Source of the DNA: Gonatopus flavifemur | Taxonomy: Eukaryota; Arthropoda; Insecta; Hymenoptera; Dryinidae | Direction: 5' to 3' | Assembly (NCBI GenBank): GCA_018340375.1 | Contig: JAFFJZ010000003.1 | Location: 17,174,001-17,238,000, forward strand | DNA length: 64,000 bases | Shown here: one piece after another, positions 34,901 through 47,434 of the stretch | How positions within the stretch are numbered: the first letter of the stretch is position 1 | How the letters are laid out: every line of letters begins with the position of its first letter | The notes under the pieces: generated by a model | The model's input: the letters and a program-made list of their open reading frames with translations, nothing else | What the model was told of the DNA's origin: nothing | Database searches by the model: none | Made by a program: the position numbers and the translations under genes

Positions 34901-36559
34901 GATTTTCTTTTGCCTGTCATTGCAATAACGGTATCACGCATGACTACCTAGGAAAAGGATCGACCATTGTGTGTTACACTTTACATAAAAACAGTAGAAC
35001 AAACGTAGATAAATCTCCAGCCTCGATTCTCTCACTTCACACAATGCGGAATTGAAAAATAGTGTAAAACTCAGTGCTTTTGAAAGAGAATCCCATTGAA
35101 CTGGCATTTGTATTGCGATGATCAAAGTAAAAATCTCTTTCTGCGCGTCTGCTGCATTAAAATGTCGATCTTGTTTTGACGTGAGACAAAACAAGGTTCT
35201 GTACTTTTCGTGCCAAGATTTGAATCAGATACACTTTTCAGAAAACGTATTGAATATTTTTGAATCTAAAAAGATGTCCAAGTCTAAGCTATTTTCGATG
35301 CACGATGAATTTCTCGAAGAAACATTTTTCAGTCGTTTATCCAAAAGTTTGCTACTTATGTGATTATGTAGCAGCAATTGTCTTCTTATGACGGGCTTAC
35401 AGCCAAAGAGATTAGTACCACGCCGTCAACTTCCACGAGTATCGTAGAAATGCTACTTCAACACGAGTTGGCTCGTGCGCGTGCTTGTCAGCAGATATGA
35501 GTTTGGTCGTACTATATAATCTTGTTACCTTTTGTCCTCGTTTCTTTATCAATATGTATATATACAGGGTGTCGGCAAATCAAAGAATCAAACAAGAGAA
35601 TTGGATCGTTTTCATTCCAAACGATAATTCAATACACGTGCGAGAAGATATTGATTCATATGTGGTAAATAAACAGCAAAGAATTTCACAACATACAGCA
35701 ATCGTGGAAAATTGTTGAAATGCGAGTAAATTATCGTAGTGTGTGTTATCATTTGACACAATTGATTCAACTGGTGACTCAACGATGATCTCAAAAGAGA
35801 TGCAAGAAAAAGATCGTTTTACACGCAGACCGCTTGGTTTTACCAAATTACAAAAGTTAGAAGAAAGAACATCAATCTGATGTGACAGCTTTGGAAAAGA
35901 GAAGACAATTTCTCAAGCGAAAAAGAGCTGTTTCATTTTTATACGACGTACGTACACAACACGCACGATCATAAAATCATGATAAGCATTGCCTTGCGCC
36001 CTTAAGAGAACGTTTTGCCGCGACGTGATATCTAAGACTCCTCATCCAAACGATAAGAGGAGGTTTAGTGTGTACACATATCTTCCCACCAATGTGTCGT
36101 CGTGTCTCTCGGCAATGGCCTTTAATCAGGTCCCATCTTCGTTACAGTTGAAGTGTGTACACACGGCTTTGCACCTGTTCATAACTATATTTCGGTGCTC
36201 CTATTTGCATACACGTTCTGCTCATAAATGATATATCTTGTTTAATGCGAAGATGATCTAGAGAGCGCTGTTTCACGGTATTCCCTTTGAAATGGAGTTT
36301 GACAGGACGTACATTTTCATACTGCACAGAGGATAGAGCTGTTCTCCTGTACAGAGAATTATTTGACAGAGATCGTTGGGGTGTTTCATGTACCGTGAAG
36401 GAGTTTCTCTGACATCAACAATATATAGGTATATCACACGTTTGACAGAATTATTACTTTTCGATAATATTTTATTCTTATATCTCCACTTTCGTATCAA
36501 ATTTCATATTTATAAATTCTGATCTCTCGAGAGATGGATGATTCATTTGAAGATTGCAG
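31928..36559. other. Long intergenic/intronic stretch
   Basis: No supported gene. A strong minus-strand donor (ACAG|GTGAGTA, about 32544) and another at about 33036 (CTCG|GTGAGTATG) have no clear coding partner and could belong to 5' UTR exons. TACAGGGTGTC at 35566 looks like a transposon end without a partner. Confidence 0.4.
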
Positions 36560-36620
36560 AAGATCTTAATTGCGAGGAGCCAGCAAAGCCGCCTGGTTTC
36601 AATCTTCGCTGAATCAGCGT
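36560..36620 (+). CDS. Possible 61-base internal exon
   Basis: The stretch lies between an acceptor (GAAGATTGCAG) and a strong donor (GCGT|GTAAGTG) and is richer in GC than its flanks. In phase 0 it reads KILIARSQQSRLVSIFAESA. Another phase gives DLNCEEPAKPPGFNLR and then a stop, which would make it a terminal exon instead. No partner exon was found. Confidence 0.22.
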
Positions 36621-37823
36621 GTAAGTGTAACAACTCATCTCTCTCCCACACATAGGATGAAATTTCTTCGAATATATCAAAGTACTCCTCAGAAGCTACG
36701 TAATACTAGATCTCTACCGAAAGACCACGTGGAACGGGTTATTAAGGTTGATATAAATTCATCTCCCGCAATACGATTAACTTCTCGTAATTAACGATTC
36801 ACTTCTCTTCCATATTCCATGTATACAGGGATTAGATATTTTTTGTTTATAGAATCAAAGAACAAAACAGACCGATGCATTGAAACGCGATGTGTTGTAA
36901 TATCTTATATGAAAGAGAATACTATTTTTTTGTCGGTTAATAGTCGAATAAATCACGTATCCTAGGGGTAATTTCTCGTCGTTTTAGTATCATCGCTGAC
37001 AGGGATTCGCACGCAAAAACATGCTGACATATTCACACGTATGAATTACAGAGAAAAATATCATCATAAAATTTCACACGCAATCGTAAACGTGAAAACA
37101 TTTTTTCGTCCACTCTGTGCGCTTCTTTTGGTGGATTGTATGATATCGCTTCTCGAATACAAACAAATCAAGGGTTAGAAAAAAGTAATATTCTTTCTTT
37201 TCGAGTCTTTGTACAAATTCGAGACATAAAATTTATATACAAATTCCCATTCTAAAACCGAATTGTATCGTACCTACTACAACTTTATGTTTTCTCAACT
37301 TCTCGTAGATTCTTTTGCGAGAGTGCATATAACTTCGTAGAGTAATAAAATGCAGTAAGCGTAAATTTTAATACGCTTGAAATATGTTGAAATCTAGTTG
37401 GTGGAAACTTGTATACTTGGTAACGTGACCTCAGAATATGTATACAATTATTGACATCGTTAAATCCCTTCAATGGTGTAGTTTTTAAAAAAGAGTAGCA
37501 ATTTTTTGTTCGAATCGAATGAGATGGTACCGGCGTACAAAGGCGTACCACTCGTACCAATTATTACGCATGATTGTTTCCAACGAATCGTTCGATACGA
37601 AAGTATTGTGTATAGCTTCATATTGTACTCGCTAAGGATTCGAAGAAGTGAGAATCGTGAAAAATTGTCTACACATAATTTCTTTAGTGTCCTATTTCGT
37701 GCGAATGAACATTATTTTAACAATTTACGATACACGACACACAATTTGTCTTCTCCAATGAAAACAGAAAAAAACAACGCGTTTTGATTTTATAAAACTC
37801 TACAATCCATTGGTATATATCTT
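36621..37823. other. Intergenic stretch
   Basis: Nothing beyond short chance frames. The last part is downstream of the poly(A) signal of the minus-strand gene that ends here. Confidence 0.4.
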
Positions 37824-37829
37824 TTTATT
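37824..37829 (-). terminator. Candidate poly(A) signal AATAAA
   Basis: AATAAA on the minus strand lies about 135 bases past the TGA at 37965-37967, a normal distance for an insect 3' UTR. In sequence this AT-rich the hexamer is common, so support is only positional. Confidence 0.35.
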
Positions 37830-37964
37830 GAATTACAAAATATATAAACAATACGAAAAATTGAGAAGAAAATAGTATGAAATTCAATCCACGAAAAGTA
37901 TTGTACATATATTGTATATTTCGACGTTGTGTATAGTATCTTTGAAGGTCAGAGTGAAATCAAA

Positions 37965-38072
37965 TCACTGGTCATGATAGCATTTCACAACTTCTATCTT
38001 TTCCAACTTTTCCCATTGTCCGTAATCAGGATCACTTACAACAATCTGAAATTGCTTCTTCGTGACGAAAAT
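37965..38072 (-). CDS. Likely terminal coding exon
   Basis: After a pyrimidine-rich acceptor (TATTCCTTGTTCTGAG, ending at 38073) the minus strand reads IFVTKKQFQIVVSDPDYGQW then EKLEKIEVVKCYHDQ and stops at TGA (37965-37967). The exon is 108 bases in phase 0. An alternative acceptor, CAATTTCAG, would start it 27 bases later. Composition is typical of a folded protein (mixed E/K/V/D). A poly(A) signal follows at 37824. I do not recognise the family. The upstream exon was not located; 38297-38561 is a candidate without a good donor. Confidence 0.4.
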   Translation of the reverse strand: MFVTKKQFQIVVSDPDYGQWEKLEKIEVVKCYHDQ

Positions 38073-38296
38073 CTCAGAACAAGGAATAGTAAAATAGAAT
38101 AATGGAGCAAAAGTAGTGGTTGTAATAACAAATGTCGAACGAATGAAAATGTGTGGTGTAATTTTTTCCGAATGATAAAAGATTATAGAGATACTCTCGA
38201 TGGACCCCGGTATGGAAAAATGTGGGGGAGAAAAAAAAAGAAGAACAGGGAAATAGAGATGTATTATTTTTCAATCGAGAATCCAAAGTTTCCTCT

Positions 38297-38561
38297 TCAT
38301 CCATGAAATGGTCCCACGCCCCTTTTTATTTCCTCTCGCGAAACGAAACGGAGGACGGATAGCAGATAAAAGGACTGATGAAACAAGAGGTCATCGATTT
38401 TTTTTCCTGTATCTGTAACAGCCTGATACTCTTGTAAAAGCATTTTAATCACGGAAAAAGAATTATTACACGATCCTGTCAGGACGGATCGAATCGCAAT
38501 TTGTTTTTTTGTTCTCGTATCATGAACGCGTTTGCCGTTGAATTGAATCCCTCGTTCTTCG
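38297..38561 (-). CDS. Possible coding exon, 88-codon open frame
   Basis: A good acceptor (CGTTCTCTTCTTCAG, ending at 38562) opens into a frame reading EERGIQFNGKRVHDTRTKKQ then IAIRSVLTGSCNNSFSVIKM and LLQEYQAVTDTGKKIDDLLF, stopping at TGA (38297-38299). A frame of this length is not rare by chance here, and the plus strand is also open. There is no strong internal donor to join it to the exon at 37965-38072, so it would have to be a terminal exon or an artefact. Confidence 0.22.
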
Positions 38562-41500
38562 CTGAAGAAGAGAACGATCAGTTATATGATTTGATATTAC
38601 ATTTAATGAATTACTTTTTTTCAAAGATCTCAATAGGGAGGAAGAGAGACGTTTCTCGAGATTGGATTATACGACACGACGGACAGATTGCGTCGTCCCA
38701 ATTGATTTATAAGAAAAATAAAATTTGAATTCACTTTGATCTATTTTCAAGTTATTCGACATATGTTGAAAAATATCTGGGCATCGCGTGGGTTGTGAGT
38801 AGATTTTAATTGTTAAACAAATGAAAGAGTGGAGACTTGGATTGACAAACGATAAATCGAATGTTGTCGCAAGAAACAGAACAGTAGAAAACGACTTTAT
38901 GTGTCAGACTGTAAACCAACTTTCTCGTATCCTTGCGGACTGGCACGTGAGTTGTATACTACAACAAGAAATTTATTGGAAAATCTCAGTGTGACGGTGC
39001 TCAGAAATGGTTGAAATTCAAGTATGTATCTGGACATGAGTGATGGGATTTTCCAGTATATGAACTGGAAAATGTCGATAAACTCTTGTGCTTACGCTTT
39101 TGAATGTCAAGTTCTTTTGAAAATTTTGGTTTTTCTTGTTGATAGCGTGAAATTTACGTTCTCACATTCTCGATTATTCAACTCATATCCAGCAATCTAA
39201 GAATTCACAAATGATTTCAGAAATCAGCTCTAGTCTACATGTCATATCACAACTAGATATCATCGATCACCATCGAATCACCAAATAAGAAAACTCTATC
39301 ATGAAGCTTCCTTCCCAGTTCGCGATAAAATGAATTTGGGACACATTTCAACTTAACAGTTTCTCGTATTTTCGAAGAAATGATTAAAAAGGAAATCAAA
39401 CTAGAACAATAAAGTAGGAGTAAAGTAGGAGAGAGAGAGAGAGAGAAAAGACAGGAAAATTTCACTATGTACTGTGTATAAAGTTTACTTATTTGAGGCG
39501 TTGCAAAGTTCCGTTCCATTCAAGAAACTTCCGGCGTAGAAATTCAACTAACGTCTGATAGCACATTTGGCGGTACGAGTTAGGATATTCGAGAAAGAAT
39601 ATCATTTCTCTTCGTTGATGAAAAATCTTGGGGTAAACTTGGAATATGTTTTATGTGAATTGTAGAGATTGTTATAAAACTTCAGTGAAATACTGATTTT
39701 TATGGAATCTTTACAACATCCAACACCTTTTGTGCCGCATAAAGGAATGTATTGATGTAAAATGAACTGCATTGAAACTGTAAAATTTCTCATATACATA
39801 ATCTTTTTCTAGTCCGTGTCTTTGAAAAGTTTTTAAAATGGAGTGGATGGAGTTTGATATATTTGTTCATTATTCGTCAAATTTGTATGCAATAGCAAAC
39901 GACATGTCGACTTTCTGATATATTCATTATCGTTATTTTATTTGAGATTCATAATTATAAAACCTTCTGGAAGATATTTTTCTCTTGTGTGGTTGCATTC
40001 GGTTATACTTGGTTAATGTATTCATCCTGATACGTCCAGTGAAAGATTTCCACCATTGATTGCAATCAACTGCCGGAGCCAAAATTTATGCCACTCTTTC
40101 CATCAACAATGTAGATTCACGTCCGTCGAATGAATAACAGAATTTTTCAAGCTTTAACATTGAAACTCAGTGAATTACCTGATGTTTCATTGAAATGCAG
40201 GGTTTGTTTGTAACTTGACTAAATCCAGTGGAATTATTGATTCCACAACTATTCTCATGAAAGTCAAGTTTGTCTAATTGCTGAATTTTTCAATTGACGT
40301 ATTACTATACTCTCTCACTGTTCTGAAAAGATGTTAACAATTGAAGATTATGGTACTTCTTTCCGCCCATTCGATGCCCTCTGTTATCGTTCAATTAATG
40401 CGAACCATGGTGATTCGCTATTCACGGGTCTTTAATCATAATAATGGCATCTAACGGGAAGCAGATCTGAACGAGGAATCTGTCACGAATTTGTCGCGAT
40501 TCTTTGGTAATTTGACATATAAGTTTCTGACAAAATTTCTTAAACCTTTCTGACCTGACGTCCATTCCAATGGACATAGAATTTAGCAAATTATCAAAAT
40601 CGTTCCACAAATCATAGAATAGTTTGAAAGGGTTGAGATACCAACGTAACAAGCACTACGACATTATCGTACAATAATACAATTCTTGTTGAATATCAAT
40701 AATTCTTCCAATTCCTGATATAAAATCCTTATCGAAGAATCTGAAATTCATCATGGAACATTTTTTCTAAACATTTCTCCATGCATGAATAGCATAAAAA
40801 TGAAGCGATCGATCGCGGTGAGTGATGACGTGAACTAGCCGGATCCGTTCTACTTTGCTCCGATGCAACGATTCCGTTGACAGCTTGTATCGCGTCGTGA
40901 TTTGTGATGCTTGATTCGGTCCTCTTTCAGAACCATCGAGCTTTCGATATTTCTTTAAAAAGATGATGGTTCTCTGTCGAAGGATTTAGTCGTTCCGATG
41001 GATTCACGCGGACATCTTGAGGCATCGCAATCATACATTATAATATTTTATTTGTCAAAGAATCAAATTGAAATTCTCCTGTACAGATCAATTGCTTCCA
41101 GTTCATACGTGCGGATGGAAATGTGATTAGATTATTCGAGTGGAATCGTAGATACCAAAATAAAGGAATTTGAAACATTGAAAAATAGGTCACAAGCCAG
41201 ATACAAGGTTGGGAAAGGATTATGATGTTTAATCATTTTGTGTACTATGTCATGATCATACCGTCATGTGTAACATTGATCGACAAGTCCTGTTGTAAAA
41301 TACATTCACCATAGTACAGTGTGATAATCCCATCTACACCGATGTTGTAACGTTGCAAGGATTAGCTGAAATCAATATGAGACGGTAGTACAAAGTAAGG
41401 TTTCATGTTAGGAGGAAGTTGTCGTTTTTACACGCCAATTTTCTGTTGAAAGATGTATCCCAAAGAATTCTCAATATACAATGTGTATTATCAATTTCAA

Positions 41501-44186
41501 CGATTTCTGAGTAATAATATTCATATTTTATTCAGCTCTCCTCGGGTTTTTGAATTCGATCATCATCCATGCAGCACAATTTCATTTTCCTCAATTATTT
41601 TACCTTCGTTGCGATCTTAAAATCATTTGTAAAATCTTTTTTTCTCGAAATTACACTTTGTTCCGAGTTATTTTCACGATGAAACGTCATTGATATCATT
41701 CAATGCAGGATCATAAAATATTATAAATTTCACTTTACTTGTAAGGTGCATATAAGATGTATATTATAAAGAATTCATTTCATGTCCTTCGAAGGAACCG
41801 ATGCGAAATAAACTTGATAAAATCGCTACGATACCATAAATGTCGGTTGTTCCGATGTCACTTTACTACCCAACATTGAAATTTCAGTAGCACTCATTGA
41901 AGATATTCAAGATGGAAATAAAGAAACGTGAAAGAACTGCATTGCTCCCAATATTGACACTTATTGGAAATTCAGTATTGTGGAATTTGATTGAACGTTC
42001 ATTCGTATTGCATTCTTATTTCAAAATGATATTAAAGATGTCTCGAAACGTGGAATATTTATTCAAAGCAGAGCGAAAAGTTATGGGTCATCTACTGTCA
42101 ATTATTTATCATCATCAATTCATGAACTGAGAATATTTTACATTAGTTTCTAATAAATAAACCCTCCTTTCACAGTCGAAGGTTTCATTTTCACGAACTC
42201 GAATGCTTGATATCCATAATATTATCGTAAATCTCATACCGGTAGAATTTCGGTCGTTTCAAAGTTTGAAGGGTTAACGTCGTGATGGAAATGCAACACG
42301 CGTTTACATATTTAAACATTCATTCAAGCATTTACGAGAGGCTTCTCTTTGGGCATGTATCATTATAATGTATTCAAATCCACTTTTTGAGTATTCAAAT
42401 TGAATATTTTCTATTTCTATATTTTATCCAGAAAATGTATAGATTTGCTCGAAAGTAGGAATAAGACGGACAATTGATGTCGACGCGAGAATTTATGTAG
42501 TATGAATTGAAGTGATACATAAAAGCTGTGAATAAGACACACATCAGAGAGTCATAACAGATCCGTATCGATCGTTCATCGAGCACGTTTCACGTTGTGT
42601 GAAAGTTATCAGATGTATCGTTCAAAGGATATTCCAAATACATGAAAGAAATAGGAGATACCATTGATGGGCATTGATGTGTCGTGGATAATTGAAACTT
42701 TGGAAACTCGTAAAACGAACACAGAGAATGAATTTGTCAAGGAAAGAATATGTATGTTCCGTGTATCTGTGGATGTGTACGTTTCGTCTGTTTTGTTCGT
42801 GTATTTTCCTGAAAACCACAAGTAGGTACGTATAACAACAGAAGTTGCACATGAATCGGCTTACAATGCAGTGCCATGCCGCACATACGTCTGCTTTTGT
42901 TCGATGCTGTACGAATGGAAGCACGCTTGAAACAGGTTGATCCTTTAGTATCCGTTACCGAGTTTTCAGTTCTCCTACGTGACTGCAGAATTTTCAGAAT
43001 ATACGTAGTTACGATACGAGCTATGGTTTCCAAATATCTTCACATTCAATTTCCTATCACCACTTTTTTGAACCAACATCTCTTGGATCTCTTTCTTCAC
43101 TTTTCTTCAAATTCATTGAGTTTACCCCAAGTTTCTGAACCATAAAACAACTGATCTTGTCTCACCGTTGTGATCGTTCAGTAACATCTGGGACGAGAAT
43201 CATTGCGTTCGACACTGCGGAAACTCATCAACTCTTCTTCGTTGGTAAAATTTGAATTTTAACGAACGCGCGGAGAAAAGGATCGAGAAAACTAATCTCA
43301 TCAATGTGGCTTCTTTCAGTTATCGTAACACATTTCCACGTGACACATTTTAATGAAATTTTATTTAAATTTCATTGAAAAGAAAATATGAAATTCGTTA
43401 ATTAGGAGACGAATTATTCACTTGATAATTTATAGAAAAGGAATAACAAAGTGCAGGGTAATGGAGGAGATATTTGCACTGAATAATAACTACAAATATT
43501 GAGAACGTGGTATAATGTAAATATATATAATTTGTATCGATGCTTCACAATTTATTTTTTATTCTCATTTATTCGTGCTAATATGTCGACTCTTGATATC
43601 TTAATACCATCAGATCCATGCAAAACGTAAACGAAAGGTTTAATTGTTTCATCAAAGTGTGTTTGTTCGGCATTTCTCTGAAATAACAACTCAATCTATC
43701 AAGGCAGTTAGAGGGATTCATTTACGCTTGGTTTTAATGAATAATAATATCTCGAGCTAGGATTTTGTGCTCTGAACAACCCGTAAATTGACGCTCAATT
43801 AAGTGGAGAATCTCAAACATTATAACGAATTCAAGTGTACTGTTAAGAAATCCTGCGAGTACAACATGCAGCGTTAGAAGTAGTTGAGATTGTACACCTC
43901 TCGGGACGTTGTTTGTCATGAGCAATTTAAAAGCTTTCCTGTCGAGTAATTGGTACCTCATTTCAAAAAGACCAACTTTCATTCACGATACTTCATCCGA
44001 ACTCGAAGATATGGAATTCCAAACTTTCTTCAAGTGCATGAAATTTCACTCTCGTCAGTTCTTGTATCCTTTCCACAAATTATAACACAAAGATCGATCG
44101 AGTGACGTACTATATTCCTGAAGCAGCAGGGATGAGACTGGATTGTTTCGTCAAAAGCAACGGCGTAAGGAAAGTTGATATAATGA
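38562..44186. other. Long intergenic stretch
   Basis: No supported gene. A GA microsatellite lies at 39430-39446. Open frames stay below 102 codons and usually overlap a frame on the other strand. Confidence 0.45.
39430..39446 (+). repeat. GA microsatellite
   Basis: An uninterrupted GAGAGA run of about 17 bases. No function implied. Confidence 0.8.
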
Positions 44187-44267
44187 ATGAATGAAATTGC
44201 AAAGAATCGGAGAAGGAAAGTGTATGAGTGCCTCGAAATCCCTCCTTTCATAAGATTTTGTAGCGTG
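44187..44267 (+). CDS. Possible first coding exon
   Basis: From ATG the frame reads MNEIAKNRRRKVYECLEIPP then FIRFCSV and ends exactly at a strong donor (GTG|GTAAGTG) after 27 codons. No downstream exon was identified. The minus strand is also open across the same bases, so the call is weak. Confidence 0.22.
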
Positions 44268-47200
44268 GTAAGTGAATCGAAGAGCATTGTTGATTCATTC
44301 GACAATGTGGACAATCTCGTCCGATACGTACATTCCATGACTACTGATTTTTTCTCTACACTGAGAAATTTCTCCTCGTTTCGCTTCCCTGTTGGTTGAA
44401 AATATATCAGTGAATAGAAATTTGTTCTCTCGACCAGGTCAGGTCACTTTTGATCCTGCTGGAGCTTGGACAAGGATTGTGACAAGGTACTATCATTAGA
44501 ACCGTGTCAGGAGTATTTTTGGATTTTATGATGAAACTGATGGGATGTAGATCACGTACTATAAATTACACTGGGCAGTGAGAATTTTATTCTTATAGAA
44601 AGATAGAATTTGATTCTTCAAAGAGAGTCGAGATTTCACTCCGAGCAATGTGGAGAGTGCTAAATTTGATATTAGGCGTTAAAACAATTATTGAAACTTG
44701 ACAAATTCCACATAACTAGTACAATAAATTGAGCTCATCAGTTTACTATGCTGGAATTTTGATAATCTACATTGCACTCCCTCCGCTCATATCTCTATAT
44801 AATAATTCAACTTTACATATAATCCGGACAATTTTCGCTTCGCTCGCATCTTCATTATTCGAATAGTACTCGATTTACTTAGATTTGTTTATCCTAAACG
44901 TTGCTAATTGCCAAAATCAATTGAAATTCATTGATTTCGATCTATATATGCACCACTCTGCAGTGGTCGATTTTTCCACCGCAATCAGTAAGATTTCGCT
45001 ATTTTTAATTCAGAGAGCATTCTTTCGAGCATGTACAAACAGAGCGAAGCATAAACATTTTTACAATCCGAAAGATTCTCTTCGAAATATTCGAAAAACG
45101 AGTCTTCAAAATCATATTTGAATTCACAAATTCGATTCTCCTACCACCGATGATATCAAAATTTCAAAACACATTAATCGATTTCCGTTTTTCGAATATC
45201 AATACAACTTGCTCCATATTGAACAATTCCACATTTCAAGCATAAACATAATCCAATTGCGTATTCCAAACAGAAATTTGGGTTTGAATATTCATAAAGT
45301 TCACAGATTGTATCAGAATATTGATTTCTGGTATTTTTTCTAAATTCAACACGAAATTGCATTCTCTGGGGTATGAAATTTGTAAACCATCAGCAGTTAT
45401 GAGCGGACAGTTTTGAAATTCCGTGAAAGAAAAGAATCAAATAACTTGTTCTAACGTCAATCGAAATATTAGATAGTCAACTTCAATCAGATATTCCATT
45501 CGCTTGAATATTTTTACCCTCCAAAGCAACCCAAAGATCAATATCGAGGTTTCAATTTTTTTCTTGTAACCATTTATCGGAGATTTGATGCAGGGTTATT
45601 CAAATGAGAAACCGATTCCCCGAACCTTAATCTGTGGGGATATCGAATAAGGAATATCGTTTCGTATCTTTGATTCGTACCAATGCATGTTATGTATGTT
45701 TTTGTTTCCTCGTTTTTATTGTTTATATTTTTCAATGATGCATCGATTCGCTCATTTCGAGTGAGGAATCTAGTTTTCAAAGATACGATGATAATTGATT
45801 GCTTTTGCAATCTCTTCATTGGCTCATAGTAAATTTATCGATATTGAAATTTTGTTCACTTATTCGTTGATTTGTTCGGATGAGTGGCTCAATAACAGGC
45901 AGTTATACGATCATTACAGAGAGATAGAGAAATTATTTAAAGTGAAGCCCTCGAAACAAGAAATTTCTGGGAAATTTCGGCGATGATTAACACCGTCTAT
46001 GATGTAGATCTAATTCGAGTATGTTATTAGGAACCTTAGTGATTTGGAGGAGGTTCATGTAATTTGGCCTTGCATCATTACGGTAAATTGATGCCAACTT
46101 CAACAGGAGATCTTCTCATGTTCTCTGTTGATAACCTAAGCTTCTCACCTGAAACTTCCTAATACGTTTATCTCACTTGGATGACATTGTTGTATAAGTT
46201 AATTTATTTCATAATATGGTATCGCGATGTGCTTCTTATTCTTTCCTTTGATCAAAGAATTACAAAAAAATGAATTGAGAGATCATTTTTGTCTAGATTA
46301 TGTATTGTGTCCTAATTAAATATTCATCGCACAGATAGTTCAACATTTACATATCTCGTTTCGATGCAACGAACACGATTTATCGCAATTGAATTTCCAT
46401 TTGCATCCAGCCAATGTTTACTGAAACTCAAAGAAATGAATATAACGTTCACTTTGAATCAATTATTCCTATACTATCTTTTATATTTTGATTCAAATGA
46501 ACAACTGATTCGTAAAATTGAATATTCAAAACGAAAAGCAACAAACTAAACCCCCTATGTTTTTCAAAAGAACGTTCAATTCGAATCATCATTTCACCCT
46601 CACTTTCACTTTCAATTAACGCTACTATGAAGAATAGGGAAATTTAATTGCAAAGAAATAGGTTAATTGCCACTCTTCCAGCCACTTTAGTGGAAATTAA
46701 ACGGAGATTCCAAGCCTGGATCAACTAATCAAGCACGAGGAGTTTGAGTTTAACCTGCGGCTAGTCTTTGAACCGAATAAGTTAAAGCGATCGTAAAATT
46801 CATATTATTCCCAAGTGAGTGTGGGCAGTTTCGAGTACTTTCTACATTTGAGGAAAAAAAATATACATCTATTTCGTTTCACATCGCGTAGGATTTGAAA
46901 GAAAATTTAATGCATGGGTTATTACGACTCGGAGGAAATGTTTCCAATTAAAATTTACCATGGAATTCTTTTTCACGATTCTGAAGGTTGTAACTTTTCT
47001 CGATAGAGATGGAGGATGAAATCGATTTTAAATTGTTAGTAATTTCCTTTCAAAATCTTTCATCGGTCTTCATCTCCGATATTTTAAACCATTTTTCTGA
47101 ACGTTCTAGCGCGCAAATGATGTTGGATTTTTAATTGAAAATAATGTCTGCGAAAAATGTTCTTGGAGAAATGCTTCAAATTCAGAAACTCAATGGATAT

Positions 47201-47434
47201 TCGCATCATTGACGAACTAGAAACTTTTCCAACTTTCGCAAAGTGTCATAATTTTTGAATACATCGTTATGTTATATTACACCTTTGAGAGATAGAGCCC
47301 ATGAATCATCATGAATAAATGTAATATAAATTGTGATTCATTCTCTCTTTTAACGATCTATTATATACGGTATAAAATAAGTATATCAAAATCAGAGAAT
47401 TACAACAGAAGTGTGAGATATCAAGGACTCTCAC
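44268..47434. other. Intergenic/intronic stretch
   Basis: Downstream (minus strand) of the donor at 47434, so at least part is probably intron of that gene. A good donor at about 46148 (TTTCAG|GTGAGA) follows an open minus-strand frame of about 14 codons without a clear acceptor. No exon is called. Confidence 0.4.
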
